This document shows, one piece after another, positions 1 through 5,944 of a stretch of 11,219 nucleotides of DNA; the stretch's first letter is position 1, and each line of letters opens with the position of its first letter. The stretch covers positions 1 to 11,219 of the forward strand of contig PHCM01000032.1 of the NCBI GenBank assembly GCA_002842255.1, read 5' to 3'. The stretch is from Betaproteobacteria bacterium HGW-Betaproteobacteria-2. Lineage in GTDB: Bacteria; Pseudomonadota; Gammaproteobacteria; Burkholderiales; Methylophilaceae. The notes under the pieces were generated by a model. It did no database searches and was not told the DNA's origin. It was given only the letters and a program-made list of their open reading frames with translations. The position numbers were made by a program, and so were the translations under genes.

Positions 1-2
1 CG

Positions 3-1286
3 CAGATACTGGAAAAACTGCATCGTTTCCTGCGCAACGGTCGGGTGCAGATCGAAGAGTCGGTGAGCCATGGCGGCCAGGCTGCTACTACGCATCCGGT
101 GTCCGAACCTCTGCCGGTTCAGGTGAGGCTGGTGCTGATTGCCACACGTGAGGAGTTCTACAGGTTGCAGGACGAAGCGGAGGAGTTTGCCCGCTTCTTC
201 AACGTTAAAGTCGATTTCACAGACGATTTTCCGGCGGACAGCCGGATGTATCGTGAGATTTCAGGCTATATCGCCGAACGCTGCGAGCATTTCGCCTTGC
301 CGCACTTCAGCGCTGAAGCCGTGGCCAGAGTGCTGGAAACCATGCACCGATGGGTGGAAGAGAAAGCCTATATCAGCAGCCGCCTCGCAGAGCTGCAGCA
401 CCTGATCCTTGCAGCCGCAGCCGAGGCCAGAAGCAGGGCACAGGCCAAACGTAGCAAAGACGTATTGGTGGAAAAGCAGGATGTGCTTGCCGTGTTGCAG
501 GCAAGTTACAAGCGCCACCGCCATCCGGAAATGCAACTGCAACGCGCCATCGTCGAGGGTGACTTGATGATTAGTGTGCAGGGGCGCGAACTTGGCCAGA
601 TCAACGGCCTGACCCACATCGACCTCGGCGATGCAGGTTTCGGCTCGCCGGTGCGCATCTCGGCACGCTGCTTTGCCGGCGAAGACGGTGTCATCAACAT
701 CGACCGCGAAGTGGAAATGACTGGGCCCAACCACGACAAGGGTTTATTTATATTGAAAAGTTGGCTGTCCGCGAGCTTTGCCAAACTGACGCCGCTGTCG
801 CTCAATGCCTCGCTGGTGTTTGAGCAGGAATATCATGGCGTCGAAGGCGATTCGGCTTCCTGCGCCGAGCTCTATGCGCTGCTGTCCGCCATTTCCGGTT
901 TGCCATTGCCGCAGGGTATCGCCGTCACCGGCGCCATGAACCAGCATGGCGAAGTCATGGCGATTGGCGGTGTCAACGAGAAGATCGAAGGCTACTTCCG
1001 CGTTTGCCAGGCCATGGGGCTGGATGGGTCGCAGGGCGTATTGATCCCGCAGCGCAATGCCGCGCATCTGGTGCTGAACGAAGAAGTCGTCGCTGCGGTT
1101 GCTGCCGGCAAGTTCCAGATTCTTACTTTTGCCCATGTGCTGGAAGGCCTGGAATACCTGACCGGCCTCAGCGCGGGCGAACTGGACGAGAAGGGCGATT
1201 ACCGGCCGGAAAGCGTCATGGGTCGCGTGCAGCGTGTACTGGAAGGATTCCGCAAGATCTACGACAGCAACAAGTCGGACGACTGA
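3..1286 (+). CDS. LonB-like AAA+ ATP-dependent protease, 3' part (5' truncated by window edge)
   Basis: C-terminal part of a Lon-family ATP-dependent serine protease of the LonB/AAA_32 type, a cytoplasmic quality-control protease. The frame is open to the left edge, so the AAA+ Walker motifs lie outside the window; the GTG at 45 is only an internal codon. The first ~150 visible residues are helical and resemble the AAA+ lid region. The C-terminal ~200 residues form the Lon proteolytic domain. The catalytic serine is in the LonB-type motif VEGDSAS (Ser codon 852-854) and the dyad lysine is in GGVNEKIEG (Lys codon 981-983). They are 43 residues apart, the same spacing as Ser679/Lys722 of E. coli Lon. 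The stop lies 10 bp before hslR, so the two may be co-transcribed. Family assignment is firm; the substrate is unknown. Confidence 0.9.
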   Translation, partial: QILEKLHRFLRNGRVQIEESVSHGGQAATTHPVSEPLPVQVRLVLIATREEFYRLQDEAEEFARFFNVKVDFTDDFPADSRMYREISGYIAERCEHFALPHFSAEAVARVLETMHRWVEEKAYISSRLAELQHLILAAAAEARSRAQAKRSKDVLVEKQDVLAVLQASYKRHRHPEMQLQRAIVEGDLMISVQGRELGQINGLTHIDLGDAGFGSPVRISARCFAGEDGVINIDREVEMTGPNHDKGLFILKSWLSASFAKLTPLSLNASLVFEQEYHGVEGDSASCAELYALLSAISGLPLPQGIAVTGAMNQHGEVMAIGGVNEKIEGYFRVCQAMGLDGSQGVLIPQRNAAHLVLNEEVVAAVAAGKFQILTFAHVLEGLEYLTGLSAGELDEKGDYRPESVMGRVQRVLEGFRKIYDSNKSDD

Positions 1287-1296
1287 AATAGCAGCG

Positions 1297-1707
1297 ATGG
1301 CCAATCAGGACAGAAACGAAACAGAAAAGGAAAAATGCCGGCTCGACAAATGGCTGTGGGCCGCACGTTTTTTCAAGACACGCAGCATCGCTGCAGATGC
1401 TGTCGACAGCGGCAAGGTCAGAGTCGATAGCGATCGTGTCAAACCGGCAAAAGAAGTCAAAATCGGCGCATCGGTGCATATCCGCACCAAGGATTTCGAG
1501 ATTGAGGTGCTGGTACGCGGGCTTTCCAATCAGCGGCGCGGCGCACCGGAAGCGCAGTTGCTGTATGAGGAAACTGAATCCAGCCGCGCTAGGCGCGCCG
1601 AGGTGGCAGTCACACGCGAAAATGACCATGCGCAGCGCGAACGGGGAGCCGGGCGTCCAACCAAACGCCAGCGTCGAGAGATCAAGGGTTTTACGGATAA
1701 CTGGTAA
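1297..1707 (+). CDS. hslR: Heat shock protein 15 (Hsp15), S4-domain RNA-binding protein
   Basis: 136-residue Hsp15 homologue (E. coli Hsp15 is 133 aa). In E. coli, Hsp15 binds free 50S subunits that carry a nascent chain on peptidyl-tRNA and helps recycle them. The S4 RNA-binding domain spans about residues 14-62 and begins with the diagnostic CRLDKWLWAARFFKTR segment. It is followed by a short beta-rich part and a very basic tail rich in Arg (GRPTKRQRREIKGF), which fits RNA binding. I chose the ATG at 1297 because the 21 upstream in-frame codons overlap the protease gene in another frame and do not resemble the family. No strong Shine-Dalgarno is visible; translation may be coupled to the protease gene 10 bp upstream. 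Confidence 0.93.
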   Translation: MANQDRNETEKEKCRLDKWLWAARFFKTRSIAADAVDSGKVRVDSDRVKPAKEVKIGASVHIRTKDFEIEVLVRGLSNQRRGAPEAQLLYEETESSRARRAEVAVTRENDHAQRERGAGRPTKRQRREIKGFTDNW

Positions 1708-1731
1708 TGCTCAGGATATACAGCCTTCGCG

Positions 1732-1761
1732 TTTACTGCTGAATGGAGGCTATGCTAAGAT
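1732..1761 (+). promoter_or_regulatory. Candidate promoter of the ParD-like/RelE module
   Basis: A sigma-70-like pair: TTTACT at 1732-1737 and TAAGAT at 1756-1761 with an 18-bp spacer, each matching consensus at 4 of 6 bases. It lies in the gap after hslR and directly upstream of an 18-bp palindrome and the antitoxin ribosome-binding site, which is what raises it above chance. Sequence-only prediction. Confidence 0.35.
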
Positions 1762-1764
1762 GGT

Positions 1765-1782
1765 TTACCACAAATGTAGTAA
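1765..1782 (+). promoter_or_regulatory. Candidate antitoxin operator (imperfect palindrome TTACnACAnnTGTnGTAA)
   Basis: TTACCACAAATGTAGTAA equals its own reverse complement at 14 of 18 positions. It sits just after the candidate -10 box and before the antitoxin start, covering the probable transcription start. Ribbon-helix-helix antitoxins typically repress their own operon at such sites, so autoregulation by the ParD-like protein is inferred. Confidence 0.5.
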
Positions 1783-1791
1783 GGTGTTGAT

Positions 1792-2025
1792 ATGACTGCA
1801 ACCACTTCAATTCGTATAGAACAGACGCTCTACAATCAGGCCAAGGCTGATGCGGCAGCGGAGCATCGCACGATCTCCGGCCAGGTTGAGTACTGGGCGA
1901 AAGTCGGACGTGCTGCGCTGGACAATCCTGATTTGCCAGTGACCTTTATTGCAGAGTCGCTGGCTTCAATGGCAGAGCCGCGAGAGGATGCCATGCCCTT
2001 TGTGGCGCGTAGCCGCGCCGAATGA
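1792..2025 (+). CDS. ParD-like type II antitoxin (ribbon-helix-helix)
   Basis: 77-residue antitoxin resembling the ParD-like family (PF11903). Residues ~5-42 read as a ribbon-helix-helix: a short beta strand (TSIRIE), a helix rich in Ala/Lys, then the family-like HRTISGQVEYWAKVGRAALDNPDLP segment. The acidic C-terminal end (~50-77) would wrap the toxin. The start is supported by AAGGTG at 1781-1786, five bases before the ATG. The stop overlaps the toxin start as ATGA (2022-2025), the usual arrangement for translational coupling. Expected role: neutralise the RelE-like toxin and repress the operon through the palindrome at 1765-1782. Family assignment is good; function is by homology. Confidence 0.85.
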   Translation: MTATTSIRIEQTLYNQAKADAAAEHRTISGQVEYWAKVGRAALDNPDLPVTFIAESLASMAEPREDAMPFVARSRAE

Positions 2026-2300
2026 GCCACGAGGTTCGCCAGACCAGGCGCTTCTCCCGGCAGTATAAAAAGCTTCATGACAATATAGCGGTAGATGTTG
2101 ATGCTGCCGTAGAGAAAATTGCAGAGAATCCGGACATTGGTGACAGGAAAAAAGGTGATCTGGCTCAATTGCTGGTCTTTAAATTCCGCTGCCAGGGGCA
2201 GCTTTATCTGCTTGGATATACCATGGAACAGGAGGTGCGGCTGATTTACCTTGAAACTGTCGGGCCGCATGAAAACTTCTACCGCGATTTGAAACGCTAA
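2022..2300 (+). CDS. RelE/ParE-superfamily toxin
   Basis: 92-residue small basic protein of the RelE/ParE toxin fold. It opens with a helical Arg/Lys-rich section (RRFSRQYKKLHD), continues with strands including LLVFKFRCQGQLYLLGYT and VRLIYLETVG, and ends in GPHENFYRDLKR, an ending common in RelE-type toxins. Its ATG overlaps the antitoxin stop by 4 bp. RelE members cleave mRNA on the ribosome whereas ParE members poison gyrase. This sequence alone does not settle which applies, although the ending favours the RelE side. The pair follows hslR but shows no functional link to it, so it is probably an acquired module. Confidence 0.85.
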   Translation: MSHEVRQTRRFSRQYKKLHDNIAVDVDAAVEKIAENPDIGDRKKGDLAQLLVFKFRCQGQLYLLGYTMEQEVRLIYLETVGPHENFYRDLKR

Positions 2301-2314
2301 TTAAGTGAGGTAAA

Positions 2315-2333
2315 CCCCCGGCTATGCCGGGGG
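2315..2333 (+). repeat. Perfect GC-rich hairpin after the RelE toxin gene
   Basis: CCCCCGGC (2315-2322), loop TAT, GCCGGGGG (2326-2333): an 8-bp perfect stem with a 3-nt loop, 14 bp past the toxin stop. No T-run follows, so it is not a canonical intrinsic terminator. It could still slow or end transcription, protect the 3' end, or be one copy of a dispersed REP-like element. Confidence 0.6.
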
Positions 2334-2386
2334 ACTCAACAAGATTTGACCTATGCGACGGTCATAAAAACAAAGTTGGAGTTCTT

Positions 2387-2424
2387 CTCGAATTCCCTCC
2401 TCCTTGCAGGGGGAGGCTAAGGTG
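2387..2424 (+). repeat. Hairpin repeat element, copy 1
   Basis: Begins CTCGAATTCCCTCC and shares nearly all its bases with copy 2, which starts 68 bp downstream. It folds into an 8-bp stem (2396-2403 with 2409-2416, one G-T pair) around the loop TTGCA. This copy is the more degraded: the stem has a wobble pair and the trailing part reads GCTAAGGTG instead of GCTAGGGTG. Confidence 0.7.
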
Positions 2425-2454
2425 CACGGATCATGCCTTCTTCGGTGAAATTCG

Positions 2455-2498
2455 CTCGAATTCCCTCCCCCTTGCAGGGGGAGGGCTAGGGTGGGGGT
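2455..2498 (+). repeat. Hairpin repeat element, copy 2
   Basis: Same element as 2387-2424. It has a perfect 9-bp stem CCCTCCCCC (2463-2471) and GGGGGAGGG (2477-2485) with loop TTGCA, followed by CTAGGGTGGGGGT. The stem-loop plus G-rich tail looks like the short dispersed repeats scattered in many proteobacterial genomes; this is recognised by pattern, not by search. Confidence 0.7.
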
Positions 2499-2549
2499 AG
2501 AATTTGAATATGGGTGTAGTCAATTGTTTATACCCCTATCCGAGCGTGT

Positions 2550-2576
2550 GTTGTTGGGGCGAACGCCCCATACAAC
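2550..2576 (+). repeat. Hairpin repeat, GGGGCG/CGCCCC
   Basis: TGGGGCG (2555-2561) pairs with CGCCCCA (2564-2570), and GTTGT (2550-2554) pairs with ACAAC (2572-2576) across a one-base bulge. That gives about 12 paired positions around a very tight loop, or 11 with a 4-nt loop. No T-run follows. Probably another dispersed repeat fragment. Confidence 0.5.
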
Positions 2577-2711
2577 CACGGCCTGCTCCTGCGGCCTTGT
2601 GGGGTGCACCCAGTAAGCTCTCGGCTCTGGCGGGGGTAATTTAACTTGAGATACTCTCTTTAAGTGTCTTGGAGTTTTACCGCTCCGCGAGAAACCTCTC
2701 TATTTTGATCT

Positions 2712-2725
2712 ACCTCAATTGAGGT
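2712..2725 (+). promoter_or_regulatory. Candidate operator 1 of the DUF1778-GNAT module
   Basis: ACCTCAATTGAGGT is a perfect 14-bp palindrome whose last two bases overlap the candidate -35 box. Its core TCAATTGA recurs exactly in the second palindrome at 2755-2764, with centres 41 bp apart. Autorepression by the ribbon-helix-helix antitoxin is the likely use. Confidence 0.6.
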
Positions 2726-2752
2726 GACAAAATGACACCACTTGCTTATACT
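2724..2752 (+). promoter_or_regulatory. Probable sigma-70 promoter of the DUF1778-GNAT module
   Basis: GTGACA (2724-2729, 5/6 to TTGACA) and TATACT (2747-2752, 5/6 to TATAAT) with the optimal 17-bp spacer. The predicted start, near 2759, leaves a leader of about 30 bases carrying a perfect AAGGAGG ribosome-binding site. One palindrome abuts the -35 and another covers the start site. Confidence 0.65.
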
Positions 2753-2754
2753 GA

Positions 2755-2764
2755 TTCAATTGAA
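2755..2764 (+). promoter_or_regulatory. Candidate operator 2 of the DUF1778-GNAT module
   Basis: TTCAATTGAA, a perfect 10-bp palindrome centred on the predicted transcription start, with the same TCAATTGA core as operator 1. Centre spacing of 41 bp is close to four helical turns, so both sites would face the same side of the DNA. Confidence 0.5.
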
Positions 2765-2787
2765 ATTTGCTAAATAAGGAGGTTGCC

Positions 2788-3090
2788 ATGCTTGCTCAAA
2801 ACGGAAAACGAATCACAACCAGGGTCACCGGACATGTGCAGGATAAACTGCAAACGGCTGCTGATCTCGTTGGTGCAACGATCAACCAGTTTGTTGTTCA
2901 AGCTGCCTTGGAAAAAGCGGAAAGAGTCATTGAAAGCGAATCCACACTGGTCATGACGCGCCGGGAATCAATGAGGTTGCTCGAATTGATCGAAAACCCT
3001 CCACCCAGGAATGAAAAATTTATGCAGGCACAGGCGCGTTACCACAAGATGAAGAGCAATGATCTTCCTGCCACTGAACAGTCAGCATGA
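2788..3090 (+). CDS. DUF1778-family (TacA-like) antitoxin
   Basis: 100-residue antitoxin of the DUF1778 type, the partner of GNAT-fold toxins (TacAT, AtaRT and KacAT are characterised examples). Residues ~8-50 form the ribbon-helix-helix: strand (KRITTRVTG), helix (QDKLQTAADLVGA) and helix beginning TINQFVVQAALEKAERVI. The rest (~51-100) is the toxin-binding tail, with a proline break at NPPPRNEKF. The start ATG at 2788 follows AAGGAGG (2776-2782) by five bases; a TTG seven codons upstream is in frame but precedes the ribosome-binding site. It probably neutralises the acetyltransferase toxin and represses the promoter at 2724-2752. Confidence 0.88.
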   Translation: MLAQNGKRITTRVTGHVQDKLQTAADLVGATINQFVVQAALEKAERVIESESTLVMTRRESMRLLELIENPPPRNEKFMQAQARYHKMKSNDLPATEQSA

Positions 3091-3526
3091 CCGGAAGGCC
3101 TTTGATTGCGGCAATGAGGATTTAAACCGCTGGTTCAAGCAAGTGGCCAGGCAGCACAAGGATAGAGGGGTTTCCTCGACCTTTGTAGCTGTTGCCGATA
3201 ATGCGAGCATCGAGGTGCTCGGCTACTACGCAATTACGGTTGCTGAACTGGTGAATGTCGATCTTCCTGCGCAGTATCAAAAGCGGTTGCCGGCAAGGGT
3301 GCCTGTTTTCCGATTGGGGAGATTGGCGGTTTCGGTTCGACATCAAGGGCAACGAGTTGGCGAGGCATTGCTGTTCGACGCCATAGATAGAATTACTCGC
3401 ATTTCGCAGGAAGTTGGCGGCATCGGTATTGTGGTTAACGCAAAACCGGCTGCCGTCGATTTTTACAAACAATACGGTTTTGAACAGATGCCGGATCACC
3501 CGCTAAATTTGTTTCTGACGATATAG
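3059..3526 (+). CDS. GNAT-family acetyltransferase toxin (TacT-like)
   Basis: 155-residue Gcn5-related acetyltransferase. Characterised homologues use acetyl-CoA to acetylate the amino group of charged tRNAs and so block translation. The N-terminus has the family-typical FDCGNEDLNRWF (residues 15-26). Acetyl-CoA motif A is LAVSVRHQGQRVGEALL, with the pyrophosphate loop around residues 96-101. The likely catalytic tyrosine is Y136 in FYKQYGF. The gene begins 32 bp inside the antitoxin gene in another frame. This start is kept because the N-terminus aligns with the usual toxin N-terminus from its first residues. The target tRNA cannot be told from sequence. Confidence 0.9.
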   Translation: MIFLPLNSQHDRKAFDCGNEDLNRWFKQVARQHKDRGVSSTFVAVADNASIEVLGYYAITVAELVNVDLPAQYQKRLPARVPVFRLGRLAVSVRHQGQRVGEALLFDAIDRITRISQEVGGIGIVVNAKPAAVDFYKQYGFEQMPDHPLNLFLTI

Positions 3527-3588
3527 CAATCTGGTTATGACAGCAGTTTGATCTGCTTGAAAACTATAAAACGAAAGATCGAAAATCA

Positions 3589-4650
3589 ATGATATTGGTC
3601 ACGGGCGGCGCCGGCTTCATCGGCTCGAATTTTGTCATGGATTGGTTGGCGCAAAGCGATGAGCTGGTTCTCAATCTGGACAAGTTGACCTATGCCGGCA
3701 ATCTGCAGAATCTGGTCAACCTGAAAGACAATCCTCGGCATGTCTTCGTACAAGGCGATATCGGTGACAAGACATTGGTAGCCGACTTGCTCGCACAGTA
3801 TCAGCCCCGCGCCATCATCAACTTTGCCGCCGAGTCTCACGTCGATCGTTCGATCAGCGGCCCGGATGATTTCATCCAGACCAATATCGTCGGTACTTTC
3901 AACCTGCTGGAAGTCACTCGTGTCTGGTGGCAGCAACTGGATGATGACAAGAGGGCCGGTTTCCGCTTTCTGCATGTTTCCACCGATGAGGTCTATGGCT
4001 CACTGGCCGCTGACGCTCCGGCTTTCACCGAAGAACATCCGTACGAACCCAACAGCCCGTATTCCGCTTCCAAGGCAGCCTCCGACCATCTGGTGCGGGC
4101 CTATCAGCACACTTACGGCCTGCCGACACTGACCACCAACTGCTCCAATAACTACGGCCCTTACCATTTTCCGGAAAAGCTGATTCCGCTCATGATCGTC
4201 AATGCGCTCGCAGGCAAGTCGCTGCCGGTTTACGGCGATGGCTTGCAGATACGCGACTGGCTCTATGTCAAGGATCATTGCAACGCCATACGCCGCGTAC
4301 TGCAGGCAGGCAGGGTGGGCGAGACCTACAACGTCGGCGGCTGGAATGAAAAAGCCAACATCGATATCGTCAAACTGATCTGCCAGCATCTGGACGCACT
4401 GCAGCCAAGAAGCGATAGCCAGTCCTACGCCGCGCAAATCACCTTCGTCAAGGACCGGCCTGGCCACGACCGGCGCTACGCGATCGATGCGCGCAAGATC
4501 GAGCGCGAACTGGGCTGGAAACCAGAAGAGACTTTTGAAACCGGCATCGTCAAGACCATACGCTGGTATCTGGATAACGGTGCATGGGTCGAAAACGTGC
4601 AGACCGGCGCCTACCGTGAATGGCTGGCCAGCAACTACGGTAGCCGCTGA
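3589..4650 (+). CDS. rfbB: dTDP-glucose 4,6-dehydratase
   Basis: 353-residue RmlB, second enzyme of dTDP-L-rhamnose synthesis. It turns dTDP-glucose into dTDP-4-keto-6-deoxyglucose with bound NAD, in the cytoplasm. The extended short-chain dehydrogenase fold shows the NAD loop GGAGFIG (6-12), the catalytic STDEVYG (131-137, with T132, D133 and E134) and YSASK (Y158, K162), plus the [14 protein letters not shown] segment typical of RmlB. Length is as expected. The 62-bp gap after the GNAT gene shows no clear promoter: the best pair (TTGATC and TATAAA) has only an 11-bp spacer. First of a four-gene rhamnose set; rfbD starts 2 bp after its stop. Confidence 0.97.
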   Translation: MILVTGGAGFIGSNFVMDWLAQSDELVLNLDKLTYAGNLQNLVNLKDNPRHVFVQGDIGDKTLVADLLAQYQPRAIINFAAESHVDRSISGPDDFIQTNIVGTFNLLEVTRVWWQQLDDDKRAGFRFLHVSTDEVYGSLAADAPAFTEEHPYEPNSPYSASKAASDHLVRAYQHTYGLPTLTTNCSNNYGPYHFPEKLIPLMIVNALAGKSLPVYGDGLQIRDWLYVKDHCNAIRRVLQAGRVGETYNVGGWNEKANIDIVKLICQHLDALQPRSDSQSYAAQITFVKDRPGHDRRYAIDARKIERELGWKPEETFETGIVKTIRWYLDNGAWVENVQTGAYREWLASNYGSR

Positions 4651-4652
4651 GC

Positions 4653-5564
4653 ATGGCTGAGGCACTTACAATCCTGTTGTTCGGTTGCAACGGCCAGGTT
4701 GGCAGCGAATTGCAGAAATCGCTGCAGCCGCTAGGCAAGGTTGTGGCCCTGGATATGACCAGCAGTGAATTCTGCGGCGATTTCACAAAACCCGAAGCCA
4801 TTGCCGAGACCATACGCAGGGTCAAGCCGGATGTGATCGTCAATGCAGCAGCCTACACAGCAGTAGACAAGGCCGAAAGTGAGCCGGAACTGGCTTTTCT
4901 CATCAATGCGCAGACGCCGGACATACTGGCGCAAGAGGCTGAAAAGATCGGTGCATGGCTGATCCATTATTCCACCGATTATGTTTTTGACGGCTCAGGC
5001 GTCCAGCCATGGAAAGAGACCGATACGCCTAATCCATTGAATGTTTATGGTACAAGCAAGCTGCAAGGCGAGCGCAACATCGCCGCCAAATGCAGTAAGC
5101 ACATCATCCTGCGTACGAGCTGGGTATTTGCGGCGCAGGGCGCCAATTTCGCCAAGACCATGCTGCGGCTGGCGCAGGAGCGGGATGCGTTGTCGGTGGT
5201 GGATGACCAGATAGGCGCACCGACCGGGGCGAAATTGCTGGCAGAGTTGACCGCCAACATCATCCCCAAGGTGATGCACGATGCAAGCCTCGCTGGTTTG
5301 TATCATGCTGTCGCAGCGGGTGAAACCTCTTGGTACGACTACGCCAGGTTTGTGATCGATTGCGCCAGAAAACAGGGTATCGAGATCCGTGTAAAAGATG
5401 AGAATATCTTGCCGGTCGGCAGCGATCAATTTCCAGCGCCGGCGAAGAGGCCGGCAAATTCGCGGCTGGATACAAGTAAGCTCCAGCAGGCGTTCGACAT
5501 CAAGCTGCCGGATTGGCAGTCTGGTGTTGAGGAATTGCTCGGAGATATTTGCACGAACAGATAA
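4653..5564 (+). CDS. rfbD: dTDP-4-dehydrorhamnose reductase
   Basis: 303-residue RmlD, last enzyme of the dTDP-L-rhamnose pathway, reducing dTDP-4-keto-rhamnose with NAD(P)H. The cofactor loop is GCNGQVG (11-17). The catalytic residues sit in STDYVFDG (T108, D109, Y110) and YGTSK (Y132, K136), at family spacing. The substrate-side signatures NPLNVYGTSKLQGE and RTSWVF are also present. Its start lies 2 bp after the rfbB stop, so the genes are surely co-transcribed. The expected next gene, rfbA, is displaced by about 1.2 kb of accessory DNA. Confidence 0.96.
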   Translation: MAEALTILLFGCNGQVGSELQKSLQPLGKVVALDMTSSEFCGDFTKPEAIAETIRRVKPDVIVNAAAYTAVDKAESEPELAFLINAQTPDILAQEAEKIGAWLIHYSTDYVFDGSGVQPWKETDTPNPLNVYGTSKLQGERNIAAKCSKHIILRTSWVFAAQGANFAKTMLRLAQERDALSVVDDQIGAPTGAKLLAELTANIIPKVMHDASLAGLYHAVAAGETSWYDYARFVIDCARKQGIEIRVKDENILPVGSDQFPAPAKRPANSRLDTSKLQQAFDIKLPDWQSGVEELLGDICTNR

Positions 5565-5573
5565 TTTTCCGGC

Positions 5574-5605
5574 TACCGTGCGACGGTGCTAGTGTATTCT
5601 TTTTT
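5574..5605 (+). terminator. Weak terminator-like hairpin after rfbD
   Basis: ACCGT (5575-5579) and ACGGT (5583-5587) form a 5-bp stem, six with a T-G pair, with loop GCG. A T-rich run (TTCTTTTTT, 5597-5605) follows, but nine bases lie between stem and T-run, which is too far for a standard intrinsic terminator. It may end transcription partially or not at all. Confidence 0.25.
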
Positions 5606-5626
5606 AAAATATAGTCTTGTAGCGTT

Positions 5627-5663
5627 GTATTTTTCGTGCTATTAGTCGTATTTTTAATAACAC
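5627..5663 (+). promoter_or_regulatory. Candidate operator region of the Phd/YefM-RelE module
   Basis: AT-rich leader ahead of the antitoxin. GTATTTTT occurs at 5627-5634 and again at 5648-5655, exactly 21 bp apart (two helical turns). An interrupted inverted repeat, GTGcTATTA (5636-5644) and TAATAaCAC (5655-5663), overlaps it with 8 of 9 pairs. A poor promoter match (TTGTAG 5617-5622, TATTAG 5640-5645, 17-bp spacer) lies across it. Phd/YefM antitoxins bind repeated sites upstream of their own gene, so autoregulation is inferred. Confidence 0.35.
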
Positions 5664-5691
5664 TGTAAATCGCACTATAAATGGAGTGACC

Positions 5692-5943
5692 ATGATTTCC
5701 GCAAATGAACTGAAAACCAGAGGGGTTAAGGCGATCGAAGAGGCGCTGATATCTGAACCGGAGGTTTCGGTCAGTGTACGAGGACAGGCCAAATACGTGG
5801 TGATGAGTCACGAGCATTACCAGCACTTGAGAGAATGTGAACTCGAAGCGGCTTTGGCTGAATCCAGGGCAGACATGGCTGCTGGACGCTTTGTTAAATG
5901 CACTGTGGCTGAGCACATTCAGGCGCTTCAAAAAAATCTGTAA
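5692..5943 (+). CDS. Phd/YefM-family antitoxin
   Basis: 83-residue antitoxin. The N-terminal ~45 residues follow the Phd/YefM DNA-binding fold: MISANELKTRGVKAIEEAL, then the strand pair EVSVSVRGQAKYVVMS and HEHYQHLRE. The C-terminal part (EAALAESRADMAAGRFVKCTVAEHIQAL) is the toxin-binding helix region. I chose ATG 5692 because GGAG (5683-5686) lies five bases upstream; the in-frame GTG at 5686 would overlap that site. The toxin gene follows after one base. The module sits between rfbD and rfbA, which are normally adjacent, so it is an insertion into the rhamnose operon. Confidence 0.85.
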   Translation: MISANELKTRGVKAIEEALISEPEVSVSVRGQAKYVVMSHEHYQHLRECELEAALAESRADMAAGRFVKCTVAEHIQALQKNL

Positions 5944-5944
5944 C

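Larger units (their letters stand above)
2334..2711. other. Non-coding repeat-rich intergenic stretch
   Basis: No credible coding region on either strand between the RelE toxin gene and the promoter of the DUF1778 gene. The stretch holds two copies of a CCCTCC...GGAGGG hairpin element (2387-2424 and 2455-2498), a weaker inverted repeat GGGTGTA/TATACCC (2512-2518 and 2529-2535, one wobble), a hairpin at 2550-2576 and a 10-bp palindrome GGGTGCACCC (2602-2611). Positions 2612-2711 are unremarkable. Such clusters are typical of places where small repeats and TA modules accumulate. Confidence 0.6.

Noticed and set aside
1234..1296. Upstream extension of hslR
   Set aside because: The 21 extra codons lie inside the protease gene; Hsp15 homologues start near the ATG at 1297.
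2387..2498. Two similar repeats 68 bp apart as a minimal CRISPR
   Set aside because: Only two diverged copies, the stem-loop is internal to each, and no cas genes are present; they fit dispersed hairpin repeats better.
2640..2700. Possible small RNA or tRNA-like fold in the gap before the DUF1778 promoter
   Set aside because: Only imperfect short pairings (ACTT/AAGT) and no cloverleaf or T-loop signature; not supportable.
3542..3570. Promoter (TTGATC / TATAAA) or small hairpin (AGCAG-TTTGAT-CTGCT) ahead of rfbB
   Set aside because: The promoter spacer is only 11 bp and the stem only 5 bp; neither stands above chance.
4000..4665. Long open frame (221 codons) on the - strand over rfbB
   Set aside because: It lies wholly opposite rfbB, shows no recognisable domain, and rfbB has complete catalytic motifs; it is a codon-bias shadow. 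The same holds for the - strand frame at 6913-7614 opposite rfbA.
5837..5944. Upstream extension of the second RelE-type toxin
   Set aside because: The extra 36 codons overlap the antitoxin gene out of frame, do not resemble the family, and the ATG at 5945 gives the normal length right after the antitoxin stop.
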